Source: Acinetobacter albensis (GTDB lineage Bacteria > Pseudomonadota > Gammaproteobacteria > Pseudomonadales > Moraxellaceae). Taken from it: a stretch of 64,000 nucleotides of DNA. Of the stretch, positions 10,433 through 18,899 are shown piece after piece. The stretch spans positions 124,001 to 188,000 of the forward strand of contig NZ_FMBK01000001.1 in NCBI RefSeq assembly GCF_900095025.1, given 5' to 3'. The notes under the pieces were generated by a model, which saw nothing but the letters and a program-made list of their open reading frames with translations, had not been told where the DNA came from and ran no database searches. Within the stretch, counting starts at the first letter, position 1. Every line of letters begins with the position of its first letter. A program made the translations under genes and the position numbers.

Positions 10433-10918
10433 CTAAACCTGTCTAAATCTTTCCTTAATCTCAAATTTATGTTCCTGACCAAAACGGTCAACATGCGTAT
10501 AAAACACGCCATAACGTCCGACATAATATTCCAAGGACTGATCGTAAAAAGTCCAATAAATCGACCATTCTTCTAAATCCAGACGACGAATTTGTGTTTG
10601 GGTTTTCGCAGGCAATTTTCGGAGTAGATTTTCTTGTATTACAACGGCTTGTTCTGAATCCCGATCTGTCGGGGAATGTTCAAAAAATATCTCACAGACA
10701 TCATCAAAAAGTTGTTGTTCATATTCTTCTACTTCATCTAGACGTGGTTCAGATAGTGTTGACAGGTCACTACTCAAAAATGAAACAGCGGAAGTTGAGG
10801 GTTCTGTTTGCTGTGTTTTACGCCGCTGATGATAGTGGTGAATATACATTTTAAAACCCACTTTCCAAATGACAATCAATCCAATAAAAAAACATAAGCA
10901 CAAAAGTATTTTGACCAT
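10433..10918 (-). CDS. Hypothetical membrane-anchored protein downstream of pgaD
   Basis: A 161-residue protein with one N-terminal membrane helix (about 3-22), a basic cytoplasmic or periplasmic flank (HHYHQRRK), a Ser/Thr-rich linker and an acidic central helix (DEVEEYEQQLFDDV). The C-terminal half is rich in Tyr and Trp (WSIYWTFYDQSLEYYVGRYG). I do not recognise the family. GAGAGTGA lies just before the ATG. It lies 220 bases after pgaD on the same strand with a terminator between, so it is probably its own unit and not part of the pga operon. Confidence 0.65.
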   Translation of the reverse strand: MVKILLCLCFFIGLIVIWKVGFKMYIHHYHQRRKTQQTEPSTSAVSFLSSDLSTLSEPRLDEVEEYEQQLFDDVCEIFFEHSPTDRDSEQAVVIQENLLRKLPAKTQTQIRRLDLEEWSIYWTFYDQSLEYYVGRYGVFYTHVDRFGQEHKFEIKERFRQV

Positions 10919-11077
10919 AACGTCACTCTCACGCGTAAATAGTAATTATCTTTATAATATATAAACCAGTTTGAGCAAAAATCATACATTTTCTGGCTTT
11001 TTAGTTGTTCTATATTCTTTTTTAAATGCTTCAAGTTATTGTTTTAAATTATAAAAAACAATTAAAATGAATACAAT

Positions 11078-11118
11078 AAAAATCCCCAATTTTTTATCCA
11101 TATTGAGGGATTTTTTTA
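11078..11118 (-). terminator. Terminator of the pgaBCD operon
   Basis: Imperfect inverted repeat (aatcccc-aat and att-gagggatt, one bulge) flanked by A and T runs; on the minus strand it ends GGGGATTTTTATT. It lies 21 bases after the pgaD stop. Confidence 0.7.
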
Positions 11119-11138
11119 ATATGAGCCAAAGTGGAAAA

Positions 11139-11543
11139 TTATGATTCAATACGAACAATTTTACCGTATTCATCATGATGGATTACACAGACTTTCTGTT
11201 GCTGGCCATACTCAATTTCTTGTACAGTTAAATTAAAGTAATCTCCATACTCATGAATAGTTTTATGCGCTATTTTCTTTACGCAGTAAGCAGGCATATA
11301 GTTCGACCATAACAATAAAATCACAGTACACAAGAGTAAAGCACTTATACCGTGTTCTATCCCTAAACCAAACGCTGAAAAAACATGTTGCTTTTGCAAG
11401 CCCAAGATTCCTGCAATCAGCAATACAGGTCGCCAAAGAAGTAACCAAACAGCCCACAGTATTGCAGTCGAGGTATTAGATGCATAGCGTTTATGCCAAG
11501 GTAAATAATGTCGTAAATCAATAATTAAAGGATTACTTTTCAT
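11139..11543 (-). CDS. pgaD: PNAG biosynthesis protein PgaD
   Basis: Small inner-membrane partner of the PNAG synthase PgaC. In E. coli the PgaC-PgaD pair jointly binds c-di-GMP, which activates polymer synthesis. The 134 residues show two membrane helices (about 26-47 and 64-85) between a short N-terminal segment and a cytoplasmic C-terminal tail, the PgaD layout. The assignment rests on this topology, the size and the position after pgaC. The start overlaps the pgaC stop by 11 bases, indicating translational coupling. Confidence 0.85.
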   Translation of the reverse strand: MKSNPLIIDLRHYLPWHKRYASNTSTAILWAVWLLLWRPVLLIAGILGLQKQHVFSAFGLGIEHGISALLLCTVILLLWSNYMPAYCVKKIAHKTIHEYGDYFNLTVQEIEYGQQQKVCVIHHDEYGKIVRIES

Positions 11544-12825
11544 CGATAATACTCACATCATTTAAAGTTGGATCACGCATTCCTCGGTCAGGACTGACCC
11601 ATCGTGCGCGTTGACCTTGACCACGAAATAATACTTTGGGGAAGGCCACAATACTGGCGGACAGTGTAATCAGCCAAAAAACAAACGGATACCAAATCAT
11701 CCAAAAATAATTTTTGCCTAATCTTGGTTCGTAACGGCTGTCCATCCATTGACTGATTGCAAATTGCAACAAACATGTTCCACCAAGTAGCATTCCTGTT
11801 CCGTAAGGCAAAAATGGGGAATTAATACCCGTAATTCCCAACGATGGAATAAAGTGTAATAACCAAACCAGCAACATAAATAACATTAAATATGACCACA
11901 GCAAAGTCAAAATTAATTCAAAAATGAGTGGCCATAAAAAGTTAAGTTTAGGTTTAAACAGTACATCAATATTTTTAATGAGTACTTGTGCCCCACCCAT
12001 CGCCCAGCGTAATCGTTGCTTCCACAAGCCGTTGAATGTTTCTGGCATTAGAATCCAAACCAAAGCATTGGGTTCAAAATGAATATTCCAGCCAGCACGT
12101 TGTAATTTCCAACTAATATCAATGTCTTCGGTCAACATATCTGCAGACCAATACCCTACTTCATGCACAGCACTTTTACGAAATGCAGTGATCACGCCAG
12201 AGACGGTAAACAGTCGTCCAAAACTTTGTTGAGCACGTTTAATCATGCCGACAATGGATGAGAATTCTCCGACTTGAATACGTCCAATTAAAGTTGAACG
12301 GGTGCGAATTCGAGGATTCCCCGTAACGGCTGCCACCGTTTCATCTTCAATAAAATGTTTCAGCATCCACGTTGCAGCATGTGGATCAAGTAAAGCATCG
12401 CCATCAATGCCCAGTAAATATTCGGCATCCGTTACTACACTACCTGCTTGTAACGCCATGGCTTTGCCCTGATTTTGCGCCAAATGTACCACGCGTAATT
12501 TTTCATGTTGCTTGGCTAGACGATTTAAAACTTCTGCGGTGTGATCTGAACTGCCATCATTAATTGCAATCACCTCAAAATGGGGATAATTCAGTGCCAA
12601 AGCGTGACTTAGTGTTTCTTCGGCATTCTCACCTTCATTAAAGCAAGGCACCAACACCGCCACTTTCGGATAAAATGGAAGTATTCCTGGTTGTTGATAG
12701 GGTGTTAGTTGTCTTTCGTTCCAATAAAAGATAAGCGCGCCAATCATCCATAAATACGACATAAACAATGGATAGTAAAAGACAAAGTGCAATGCAGAAT
12801 GCCAAAAATAGTGTAGCGTTGACAT
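11533..12825 (-). CDS. pgaC: Poly-beta-1,6-N-acetylglucosamine synthase PgaC
   Basis: Processive family 2 glycosyltransferase that polymerises UDP-GlcNAc into PNAG at the inner membrane. The 430 residues carry the full catalytic set: NDGSSD (89-94), GIDGDA (Asp141 and Asp143), TED (232-234) and QRLRW (270-274). Hydrophobic helices lie near residues 14-35, and a C-terminal membrane block spans about 290-400. E. coli PgaC has 441 residues. It sits 11 bases after pgaB and overlaps pgaD, so the three form one operon. Confidence 0.95.
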   Translation of the reverse strand: MSTLHYFWHSALHFVFYYPLFMSYLWMIGALIFYWNERQLTPYQQPGILPFYPKVAVLVPCFNEGENAEETLSHALALNYPHFEVIAINDGSSDHTAEVLNRLAKQHEKLRVVHLAQNQGKAMALQAGSVVTDAEYLLGIDGDALLDPHAATWMLKHFIEDETVAAVTGNPRIRTRSTLIGRIQVGEFSSIVGMIKRAQQSFGRLFTVSGVITAFRKSAVHEVGYWSADMLTEDIDISWKLQRAGWNIHFEPNALVWILMPETFNGLWKQRLRWAMGGAQVLIKNIDVLFKPKLNFLWPLIFELILTLLWSYLMLFMLLVWLLHFIPSLGITGINSPFLPYGTGMLLGGTCLLQFAISQWMDSRYEPRLGKNYFWMIWYPFVFWLITLSASIVAFPKVLFRGQGQRARWVSPDRGMRDPTLNDVSIIDEK

Positions 12826-12836
12826 ATAAAATTCCT

Positions 12837-14861
12837 TTAAGGAATAAGTTTGTTTGATTTCAAATCAAATGCTTTATGTAATACTTGAGGATCAGGATGC
12901 TCTTGAATCGGATCATCTGGATAATACGCCACATGCATTGCCCCCTGTTCATATAAAGACTGAATAGTGGCAGCCATTTCTTCTGATGGTACTTTTTGAT
13001 TGGTGCGCCAATTCACTGCTTGTAACTCAAAAACCGTTTTATGAATTCCATTTGGAAATTGCTTTACGCGGTTTAAAATATCGTGATAAAAAACATCATT
13101 ATTCGGTGCTTGCTCCATATAGGGCATGGCCATAATTGCAGTAAAATCATAACGATTTAAGGACTGCTCCAAAGACTGTGAATACCAATTTTCTGCATAG
13201 GGTTTTAAAGCCACTTGCGCATACAAATTACGTGCTGTCAGTAAAAATGGATGATACTGGCGTAACTCCTGTGCCAGTTGCATTGCAAAATCATCAATAT
13301 ATTGCGTTTTAAAAGCAGTCCATTTTTGTAAGTCTGCTTCGTTACTCCGAATTTCTGCCAAATCGCGGGGTAACCCAATAGCGGCATAAGCTTGCATAGC
13401 CTCTGGACTGGCATCTTCATAATCTGACAAGGTAGTATCGTCGTGAAACAAAATGCCATTAAAAGGCACTGATTTAGCCAAATCTTGATAAATACCACGA
13501 ATTGTTTGACGAGCATCTGCCGAGAATGGACTCAGACGATGATATCCCATATTCAAATGTTGATTATTCTGTGCTTGCTGCGTTTCTACTACATCTTGAG
13601 ATACTGGATTATCGGCAGGTAATTCCCAAGCCAATAATGGCATCCATGCATACACACGACTGACTGGAGTGCGGGTCTGAATTTGCCAAGCCACACGGTT
13701 AAACAAATCTGCACGCATAGGTAAATAATGATTAGGGAAATAGACCATGTCTGCCGAACCATTCGCATCAGGATCAGAAAAGGCTTGTAAATAGACAGTA
13801 TTGACCTTCATCGCGACAATCCGATCAAGTAAATGACCTAAATTACGTTCTTGTTGTATCGGGTCTTTGTCATAAATATAATCTAAATCAATATGCATGA
13901 TTTTTTGTGGACGATTATTGTCACCCAGGTTTTTCTGACGATTTTGAATTTCCTGCGCCAAATCCGCTGTAGTCATATCCCCTTCAACCAAAATACGATT
14001 CAGTTGGCCCAGTGATTTTTTCACGGAATTTGCACCATCATCTAGACTAATGGCAATCGGCATACCTGCTGTTTTGGCAATATTGACTGTTTGCATATTA
14101 TAGTGACCATAAGGCCACACCATTACACGCGGTGATTTCAATCCATGTGCGATCAAAATTTCATTGTTCTTTTTTAAATCACGGCTAATACGCTGCTCAT
14201 AAGCCATGTCATTTTCATAACTGGCCGTTTTAGGATCATATAAGCGCGTTACGGCTGCTGGCTCAAGATTACCTTGTGGATTGGCCAAAATCCCTCGGTG
14301 TAAATCATAGCTATGATTGGCAATTTCTACCCAACCACTATTTTGCATTTCTTTTAGTTCTGCCCAAGACAACATCTGATTACGTTGAATCGACTCACCT
14401 GAAAAATCAACCTTTTGCCCTTCTTTGGGCTGTAGCCATGAACCCACCACTGCCAATACCACTGGAATTTTATTGGCTTTTACAATCGGATAGGCATTTT
14501 GATAAAAAGAAGCATAACCATCATCCACCGTTAATAAAACTGGTTTTTGAGGTAAATGGTATTTGCCTTGATGTGCCTGAATCAACTGGTCAATACTAAT
14601 AAAATGGTAGGCATTTTTTTGCAGCCAAAGAATATGTCGCTGGAACTGTTGGGTGGTGACAGCATATTGCGGAATCAGCGCATTTTTACTGTTAATAATT
14701 TCATGATAACCAATCACCGTGAGAGTATTAGACGGTTCTGGTGCCTTACTCCAAGCCAAATGGGGTATTTGCCATAAAGCCAAAGAAAGCGAAGCGGAAA
14801 GCAAGGTTGAAAGCAAGGTTGAAAGCAAGCGAGTTTGCATTGATGGGTGCTCAAAAATCAT
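12837..14861 (-). CDS. pgaB: Poly-beta-1,6-GlcNAc N-deacetylase PgaB
   Basis: Two-domain periplasmic enzyme that partly deacetylates PNAG for export and, in its C-terminal half, has a glycoside hydrolase-like (GH153) domain. Of 674 residues, the N-terminal NodB domain shows the metal and catalytic set TVDDGY (Asp113, Asp114) and NHSYDLH (His183, His188), equivalent to Asp114, Asp115, His184 and His189 of E. coli PgaB. The signal region has an LLST repeat and no lipobox cysteine, so unlike E. coli PgaB it does not look like a lipoprotein. ATG at 14861 has GGAC 7 bases upstream; an internal ATG at 14840 is also possible. No pgaA porin gene precedes it. Confidence 0.93.
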   Translation of the reverse strand: MIFEHPSMQTRLLSTLLSTLLSASLSLALWQIPHLAWSKAPEPSNTLTVIGYHEIINSKNALIPQYAVTTQQFQRHILWLQKNAYHFISIDQLIQAHQGKYHLPQKPVLLTVDDGYASFYQNAYPIVKANKIPVVLAVVGSWLQPKEGQKVDFSGESIQRNQMLSWAELKEMQNSGWVEIANHSYDLHRGILANPQGNLEPAAVTRLYDPKTASYENDMAYEQRISRDLKKNNEILIAHGLKSPRVMVWPYGHYNMQTVNIAKTAGMPIAISLDDGANSVKKSLGQLNRILVEGDMTTADLAQEIQNRQKNLGDNNRPQKIMHIDLDYIYDKDPIQQERNLGHLLDRIVAMKVNTVYLQAFSDPDANGSADMVYFPNHYLPMRADLFNRVAWQIQTRTPVSRVYAWMPLLAWELPADNPVSQDVVETQQAQNNQHLNMGYHRLSPFSADARQTIRGIYQDLAKSVPFNGILFHDDTTLSDYEDASPEAMQAYAAIGLPRDLAEIRSNEADLQKWTAFKTQYIDDFAMQLAQELRQYHPFLLTARNLYAQVALKPYAENWYSQSLEQSLNRYDFTAIMAMPYMEQAPNNDVFYHDILNRVKQFPNGIHKTVFELQAVNWRTNQKVPSEEMAATIQSLYEQGAMHVAYYPDDPIQEHPDPQVLHKAFDLKSNKLIP
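14785..14832 (-). repeat. Four 12-base tandem units in the pgaB signal-peptide region
   Basis: Four consecutive 12-base units starting gaaagc (14785, 14797, 14809 and 14821); the second and third are identical (gaaagcaaggtt) and the outer two are diverged. On the coding strand they encode LLST, LLST, LLSA and a degenerate SLSL in the hydrophobic core of the signal peptide. Unit gain or loss would keep the frame. Confidence 0.8.
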
Positions 14862-14869
14862 TTTATTTG

Positions 14870-14937
14870 TCCAATATCACGCATCATCCATCAATGGGTC
14901 ATTGCGCTTTCCTTTTTTAAAGAGGCATGATATTGCG
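14870..14937 (-). promoter_or_regulatory. pgaB leader: inverted repeat and three GGA motifs
   Basis: In the leader (minus strand) GCATGATATTG at 14925-14935 is repeated in inverted form as caatatcacgc at 14872-14882: 10 of 11 positions pair, and the eleventh would be G-U in RNA. The proximal arm abuts the GGAC ribosome site of pgaB. Three GGA triplets (14910-14912, 14887-14889 and 14870-14872, the last within the ribosome site) could bind CsrA, which represses pga translation in E. coli. Regulation is inferred. Confidence 0.4.
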
Positions 14938-15097
14938 TTATTTCAGATGATCTTTTTATCAAATTAAACTGAAATGAATCTTAAAAAGTAGAATTGATTC
15001 TGAAAAATAAAACTCTTAAAAATGCAACAAGATCGCTATTTTATAAATCATGTAATTACATTCAAATAGCGTGCTTAAATTGATAAAATAATTCATC

Positions 15098-15541
15098 ATG
15101 ATTAGAACTGCACAAATTCAAGATATTCCCACTGTTGTTCAACTGATTCATACCAGTATTCGTTCTTGTATTTTAGATCATCAGCGCCGTGAAAGTGACA
15201 TACAAATTTGCTTGGAAAATATCACTCAGACTAATATTTTATTATGGATGCATTATAACGATAGTTGGGTACATGTCATTAATAACCATATATTAGGATT
15301 TATTTTAGTCAGCGATCAAGGAAAGATTCTACTACATTATGTTTTACCCGAATCACAGCAGCAAGGCATTGGAAAATCATTACTTTTTCATGTTATTGCA
15401 CAAGCACAGCAACACAAATGGTCAGAAATAACTGTAGATAGCACTTTAACTGCCTTACCTTTTTATCAAAAATATGCCTTTGAAAAGCAAGTATTTCCGG
15501 CTGATCAGAGTGCTCCCATTGTAATGATTCGCTCCCTATAA
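15098..15541 (+). CDS. GNAT family N-acetyltransferase
   Basis: A 147-residue acetyl-CoA-dependent acetyltransferase of the GNAT fold. It shows the typical N-terminal MIRTAQIQDIPTVVQLI strand-helix, a core strand (LLHYVLPESQQQ) leading into the acetyl-CoA pyrophosphate loop QQQGIGKSL near residue 88-96, and the FYQKYAFEK motif near the end. The substrate is unknown. The stop overlaps the end of the convergent diguanylate cyclase gene by 6 bases, so no terminator separates them. Confidence 0.88.
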   Translation: MIRTAQIQDIPTVVQLIHTSIRSCILDHQRRESDIQICLENITQTNILLWMHYNDSWVHVINNHILGFILVSDQGKILLHYVLPESQQQGIGKSLLFHVIAQAQQHKWSEITVDSTLTALPFYQKYAFEKQVFPADQSAPIVMIRSL

Positions 15542-17419
15542 TATCTCGGGAGAGCGTGGTTGATACTGGTCTCGCCCTGCGTGTTTTGCAACATACAATT
15601 GAACATCTGCTGCTTTCATTAATTCATGAATATTGGCATAGGGTTTTTCTCGTGCCATCCATGCTACTCCCATGCTTAAAGTGACATATTGTTTATGGTC
15701 AGGTCGGTTCAGATGTTCAAACTGTTTTTTTCTCACTGCATCTAAAACCTGTTGCATCACATTGAGTACGACCACTGTGGGAATATTATGCAAAATAATG
15801 GCAAACTCCTCGCCGCCATAACGGGCGACATATGCAGAGTCTGGTAAGGTCTGTTGAATAACTTTAACCAAATCCTGTAAAACAATATCGCCATTCAAAT
15901 GTCCATAATAATCATTATAATTTTTAAAAAAATCGACATCTAACATCGCGAAGGCCAAGGTGCTATTGCTATGATTTTGAGTAAATGTAAACAACCGCTG
16001 TATTTCAATATTTAAAGCTCGGCGGTTAAAAGCACCTGTTAATGGATCAATTTGAATTTGCTGTTCTAGCTTTTCATTTAATAAACTTAATTGAGAAGTA
16101 CGCTCTTGGACTTTTTGGTCCAAAGAACTGTTTAATTCAATTAAGTTATTATTTAACTGCTCAATATGATAAGAATGACGCGCATAATTTTTGGATTGTT
16201 GAAACATAATCAATAAAGCATAAAAACTGGTCGAAATAAAAGAAAGATTGAATGAGTCGATCAGATTAAGCGTCAATAAAAAGTCATGTGTAAAAGTGAC
16301 ACAAAGTAAAATGACTGCCCATACATTGGTCGTGGAATAGTTTTTTTTATGTTTAAGCGTTAAATAAAAACCATAGGCAAAATTTGAAACAATCACCAGA
16401 CTCAGGACTGAACTGTAAAATGCCAACGGTTGAAACACTTCAGGCAAGGTAAATACCGTGACCAAAATATTGACCAGAAGTAAAAACATGGCGAGCACAT
16501 ATACCACTGGGTGCAAATAGCGCCAATTCAGTAAATACATATAACTGAGGAAAAATCCAATAGTCAAATAAGTAAATAAACTTTCTAAACGTGCGCCCCA
16601 TAACCAACTAATATTCATAAATGCGGTATACGCATAAGGCGCTGAAAACAGATTATGTAAAGCCAAAAATATAATAAAAAGGCCAAATACAAAAACCCGA
16701 ACACTACTGCGCCCAATAGATCGCTGGAAAACCGAGAACATGAGGGTAAATAAGCCCACACCCAAGACTGCACCGCACATCAAACCGATGCTCATCATAA
16801 ATTGTTGGAACTGCAAAGCGATAATTTTTGCAATTCCAATTCGCATCGGATTTTCTAATCCACCGTGCAAAGCATTAAAATTTGAGACTTGAAAAGTTAA
16901 AGAAAAATATTCTTTTTCCAATACAAAATAAGCAATTCTTGGCGCACTTTCGGTTTCTTGATTTTTTGCATTTTCTGAAATTTCACCTAAACGAAGAATA
17001 AAATCTCCATTTAAATACATCCGATAAGCACCATATTGATTTGGAATATACACCGCAATACGACGACCGATATATTCTTTAGGGATTTTAAAATGACCAA
17101 TGAATGTGCCGTAAGTCTGATTTTTCCCCGTAATTTCCTTGAATGAAATCGGTAAAGCCACCGCCTGTGACTTTAAAATAGCACTGGGATTGACAATAAA
17201 TTGTTCAGGATAATACTGCCACATTCCTTTTAATGGGGATGTGCTCTTTTCAGTAAATTCAACTTGGTTTAATAAAGGTTGATTTAAATAAAATTCATCC
17301 GTTGCTGGTTCGTAGAGTGCCCAAACACGTGAACAGCCCATGACTATTAATAAACAGGCAAAAAGAAAAAATTGAGTAATATTAATTGAATTATTGATCT
17401 TATACAAAAAGCGAATCAT
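15536..17419 (-). CDS. Membrane diguanylate cyclase (7TMR-DISM sensor, GGDEF)
   Basis: Makes c-di-GMP from two GTP. The 627 residues run in order: N-terminal hydrophobic segment, periplasmic 7TMR-DISM extracellular beta domain (about 45-200), seven membrane helices (about 205-400), a coiled-coil linker (about 410-450) and a GGDEF domain (about 458-620). The active site reads RYGGEEF, so it should be catalytically active. The residues where an inhibitory RxxD I-site would sit read PDSA, so product feedback through that site is unlikely. No EAL domain is present. The ATG follows AAAGG very closely. It lies close to the pga operon, whose synthase is c-di-GMP-activated in E. coli; a functional link is inference. 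Confidence 0.93.
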   Translation of the reverse strand: MIRFLYKINNSINITQFFLFACLLIVMGCSRVWALYEPATDEFYLNQPLLNQVEFTEKSTSPLKGMWQYYPEQFIVNPSAILKSQAVALPISFKEITGKNQTYGTFIGHFKIPKEYIGRRIAVYIPNQYGAYRMYLNGDFILRLGEISENAKNQETESAPRIAYFVLEKEYFSLTFQVSNFNALHGGLENPMRIGIAKIIALQFQQFMMSIGLMCGAVLGVGLFTLMFSVFQRSIGRSSVRVFVFGLFIIFLALHNLFSAPYAYTAFMNISWLWGARLESLFTYLTIGFFLSYMYLLNWRYLHPVVYVLAMFLLLVNILVTVFTLPEVFQPLAFYSSVLSLVIVSNFAYGFYLTLKHKKNYSTTNVWAVILLCVTFTHDFLLTLNLIDSFNLSFISTSFYALLIMFQQSKNYARHSYHIEQLNNNLIELNSSLDQKVQERTSQLSLLNEKLEQQIQIDPLTGAFNRRALNIEIQRLFTFTQNHSNSTLAFAMLDVDFFKNYNDYYGHLNGDIVLQDLVKVIQQTLPDSAYVARYGGEEFAIILHNIPTVVVLNVMQQVLDAVRKKQFEHLNRPDHKQYVTLSMGVAWMAREKPYANIHELMKAADVQLYVAKHAGRDQYQPRSPEIL

Positions 17420-17537
17420 CCTTTAATTACGCTTAGCTGATTTCTAATGTAACGCTTAAAAAATAAAGTTTAAACTTTTTTTTTCAGTATCTACAAGATA
17501 CATCCATTTATCTTGTAGGATATTTATTAATCAGCCA

Positions 17538-17876
17538 TTAATCTCGTGTTTTGACATCAAATAGCTCAATTTCAAAAACCAAATTAGAATTTGCTGGAAT
17601 AACTTTACCCATTTTTCGTTCGCCATAAGCCAAATGTGCAGGCACCAACAATTTTCGCTTGCCGCCTACTTTCATGCCCATAATGCCCTGATCCCAACCT
17701 TTGATTACTCGACCTGTTCCAATCACTGTTTCAAAATAATTGCCACGGTCAATTGAAGAATCAAACTTGGTTCCATCTTCTAACCAGCCCGTATAATGCG
17801 TGGTAATGAGCGCGCCTTTAACTGCTTCCTTCCCTTCACCCACTTTTAAATCAATAATTTCAAGTTCGTTTGTCAT
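17538..17876 (-). CDS. FKBP-type peptidyl-prolyl isomerase
   Basis: Small single-domain FKBP of 112 residues, without signal peptide, so cytoplasmic. It shows the FKBP core: HYTGWLEDGTKFDSS, the Trp-containing VIKGWDQGIMGM segment and the hallmark LLVPAHLAYGER loop, ending with a final FEIELFDV strand. The second ATG (17876) is preferred over 17882 because AGG lies 9 bases upstream of it. It is monocistronic by spacing. Confidence 0.92.
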   Translation of the reverse strand: MTNELEIIDLKVGEGKEAVKGALITTHYTGWLEDGTKFDSSIDRGNYFETVIGTGRVIKGWDQGIMGMKVGGKRKLLVPAHLAYGERKMGKVIPANSNLVFEIELFDVKTRD

Positions 17877-18300
17877 GATCATTTACCTGAGATTGGCATA
17901 AAATTCAAAACTCATTATAAACCGAATTGACTGATTTTTTAGGCTTTAACTCAGAAGGGATTAAAAATGCAGTTTCTGATCACTATTATGATGGACTAAA
18001 TGAAAGAGAGATTTTTTGATGATTTTCATCCACTCCCCCATCAGACCTTGTAATACTTTTTGTGAACTATATACGTTCGCTTAAATGAATAATACTTAAA
18101 AGTGCTTACTGCTCACCTACATCATTTTCTTCTAATGAAAATATAAGGTCATCATGCTTTTTGGGTTCAATCTCTGCGAGCAATCATGGAAAAAGCTTAA
18201 ATCCATAGTCATCTTACTAAGCATATGAGTATTTTTTGTCGTTTTTACATAAACAATTTTGCTTGTAGGATGCAAGCCTAAGCCCGCATCCTCATCAAGA
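17877..18300 (-). other. Intergenic region without a recognisable gene
   Basis: About 420 bases between the FKBP gene and the yaeQ stop. Only short open frames are present, one of which overlaps the yaeQ end in another frame. The only structure seen is the palindromic element next to the yaeQ stop, listed separately. Confidence 0.5.
18267..18292. repeat. Palindromic REP-like element after yaeQ
   Basis: Perfect 7-base arms aggatgc (18267-18273) and gcatcct (18286-18292) around a 12-base C/G-containing centre. The arms can be extended outward by cttg/caag with mismatches. No T-run follows on either strand, so it is more like a REP-type palindrome or an mRNA 3' end stabiliser than a classic terminator. 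Confidence 0.4.
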
Positions 18301-18831
18301 TTACTGTAATTGTTCCCATTCAACCAACACTTGTGCATCATCCCCAATGATCGTCCATTCACCGTCCATGACATTTAACTGAAGCTGCATGGTACGTGCA
18401 CACAGTTGCGGCAGTGCTTCTGTGGTTGCAGTAGAGAGCTTCCAAACTTGAACATTGCTTAAAGTTTTTAATTTGCTGTTGCGCTTATACCATTCATCTA
18501 CTGAATTTCCATAAGTGACTACCGCAACTTGTTTACAACGTGCACTGGCTTTTTTGACTTTATCTTCGTCTGGACTGCCGACTTCAATCCATTTGATCAG
18601 TTGACCCGTTAAGTCTTTTTGCCATAAAGCAGGTTCATCTGTTTCAAATAGATCTTTGGTAAATTCCAAAGCATCATCGGCAAAACGTGCATAAGCCAAA
18701 ATACGCACCATCAATCGTTCAATGGTTTCAGATGGATGCAAAGCCATAGTCAATTGATAATCACCATATTGGTGAGTATCCATATTGGCGATATTTAAAT
18801 CAGCCTTATAAATCGTCGCTTTAAGCGCCAT
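18301..18831 (-). CDS. yaeQ: YaeQ family protein
   Basis: A 176-residue soluble protein of the YaeQ family, a PD-(D/E)XK nuclease-like fold whose biological role is not established. Recognisable are the start MALKATIYKADLNIAN, the YGDYQLTMALHPSET segment, and WIEVGSPDEDKVKKAS, which carries the nuclease-like E..K residues. ATG at 18831 is chosen over the upstream in-frame start at 18861 because GAGGAC lies 6 bases before it. It sits downstream of the CobW-family gene on the same strand with 68 bases between. Confidence 0.9.
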   Translation of the reverse strand: MALKATIYKADLNIANMDTHQYGDYQLTMALHPSETIERLMVRILAYARFADDALEFTKDLFETDEPALWQKDLTGQLIKWIEVGSPDEDKVKKASARCKQVAVVTYGNSVDEWYKRNSKLKTLSNVQVWKLSTATTEALPQLCARTMQLQLNVMDGEWTIIGDDAQVLVEWEQLQ

Positions 18832-18899
18832 AAAAAAGTCCTCAAATTTGGCGCTTAGCATATAAGATTTAAACAGTTTTTGCTGTGCTGTTTTTAAAT

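Noticed and set aside
18132..18374. Minus-strand ORF of 80 codons near yaeQ
   Set aside because: It overlaps the yaeQ 3' end in another frame, has no ribosome site, and the composition is not protein-like.
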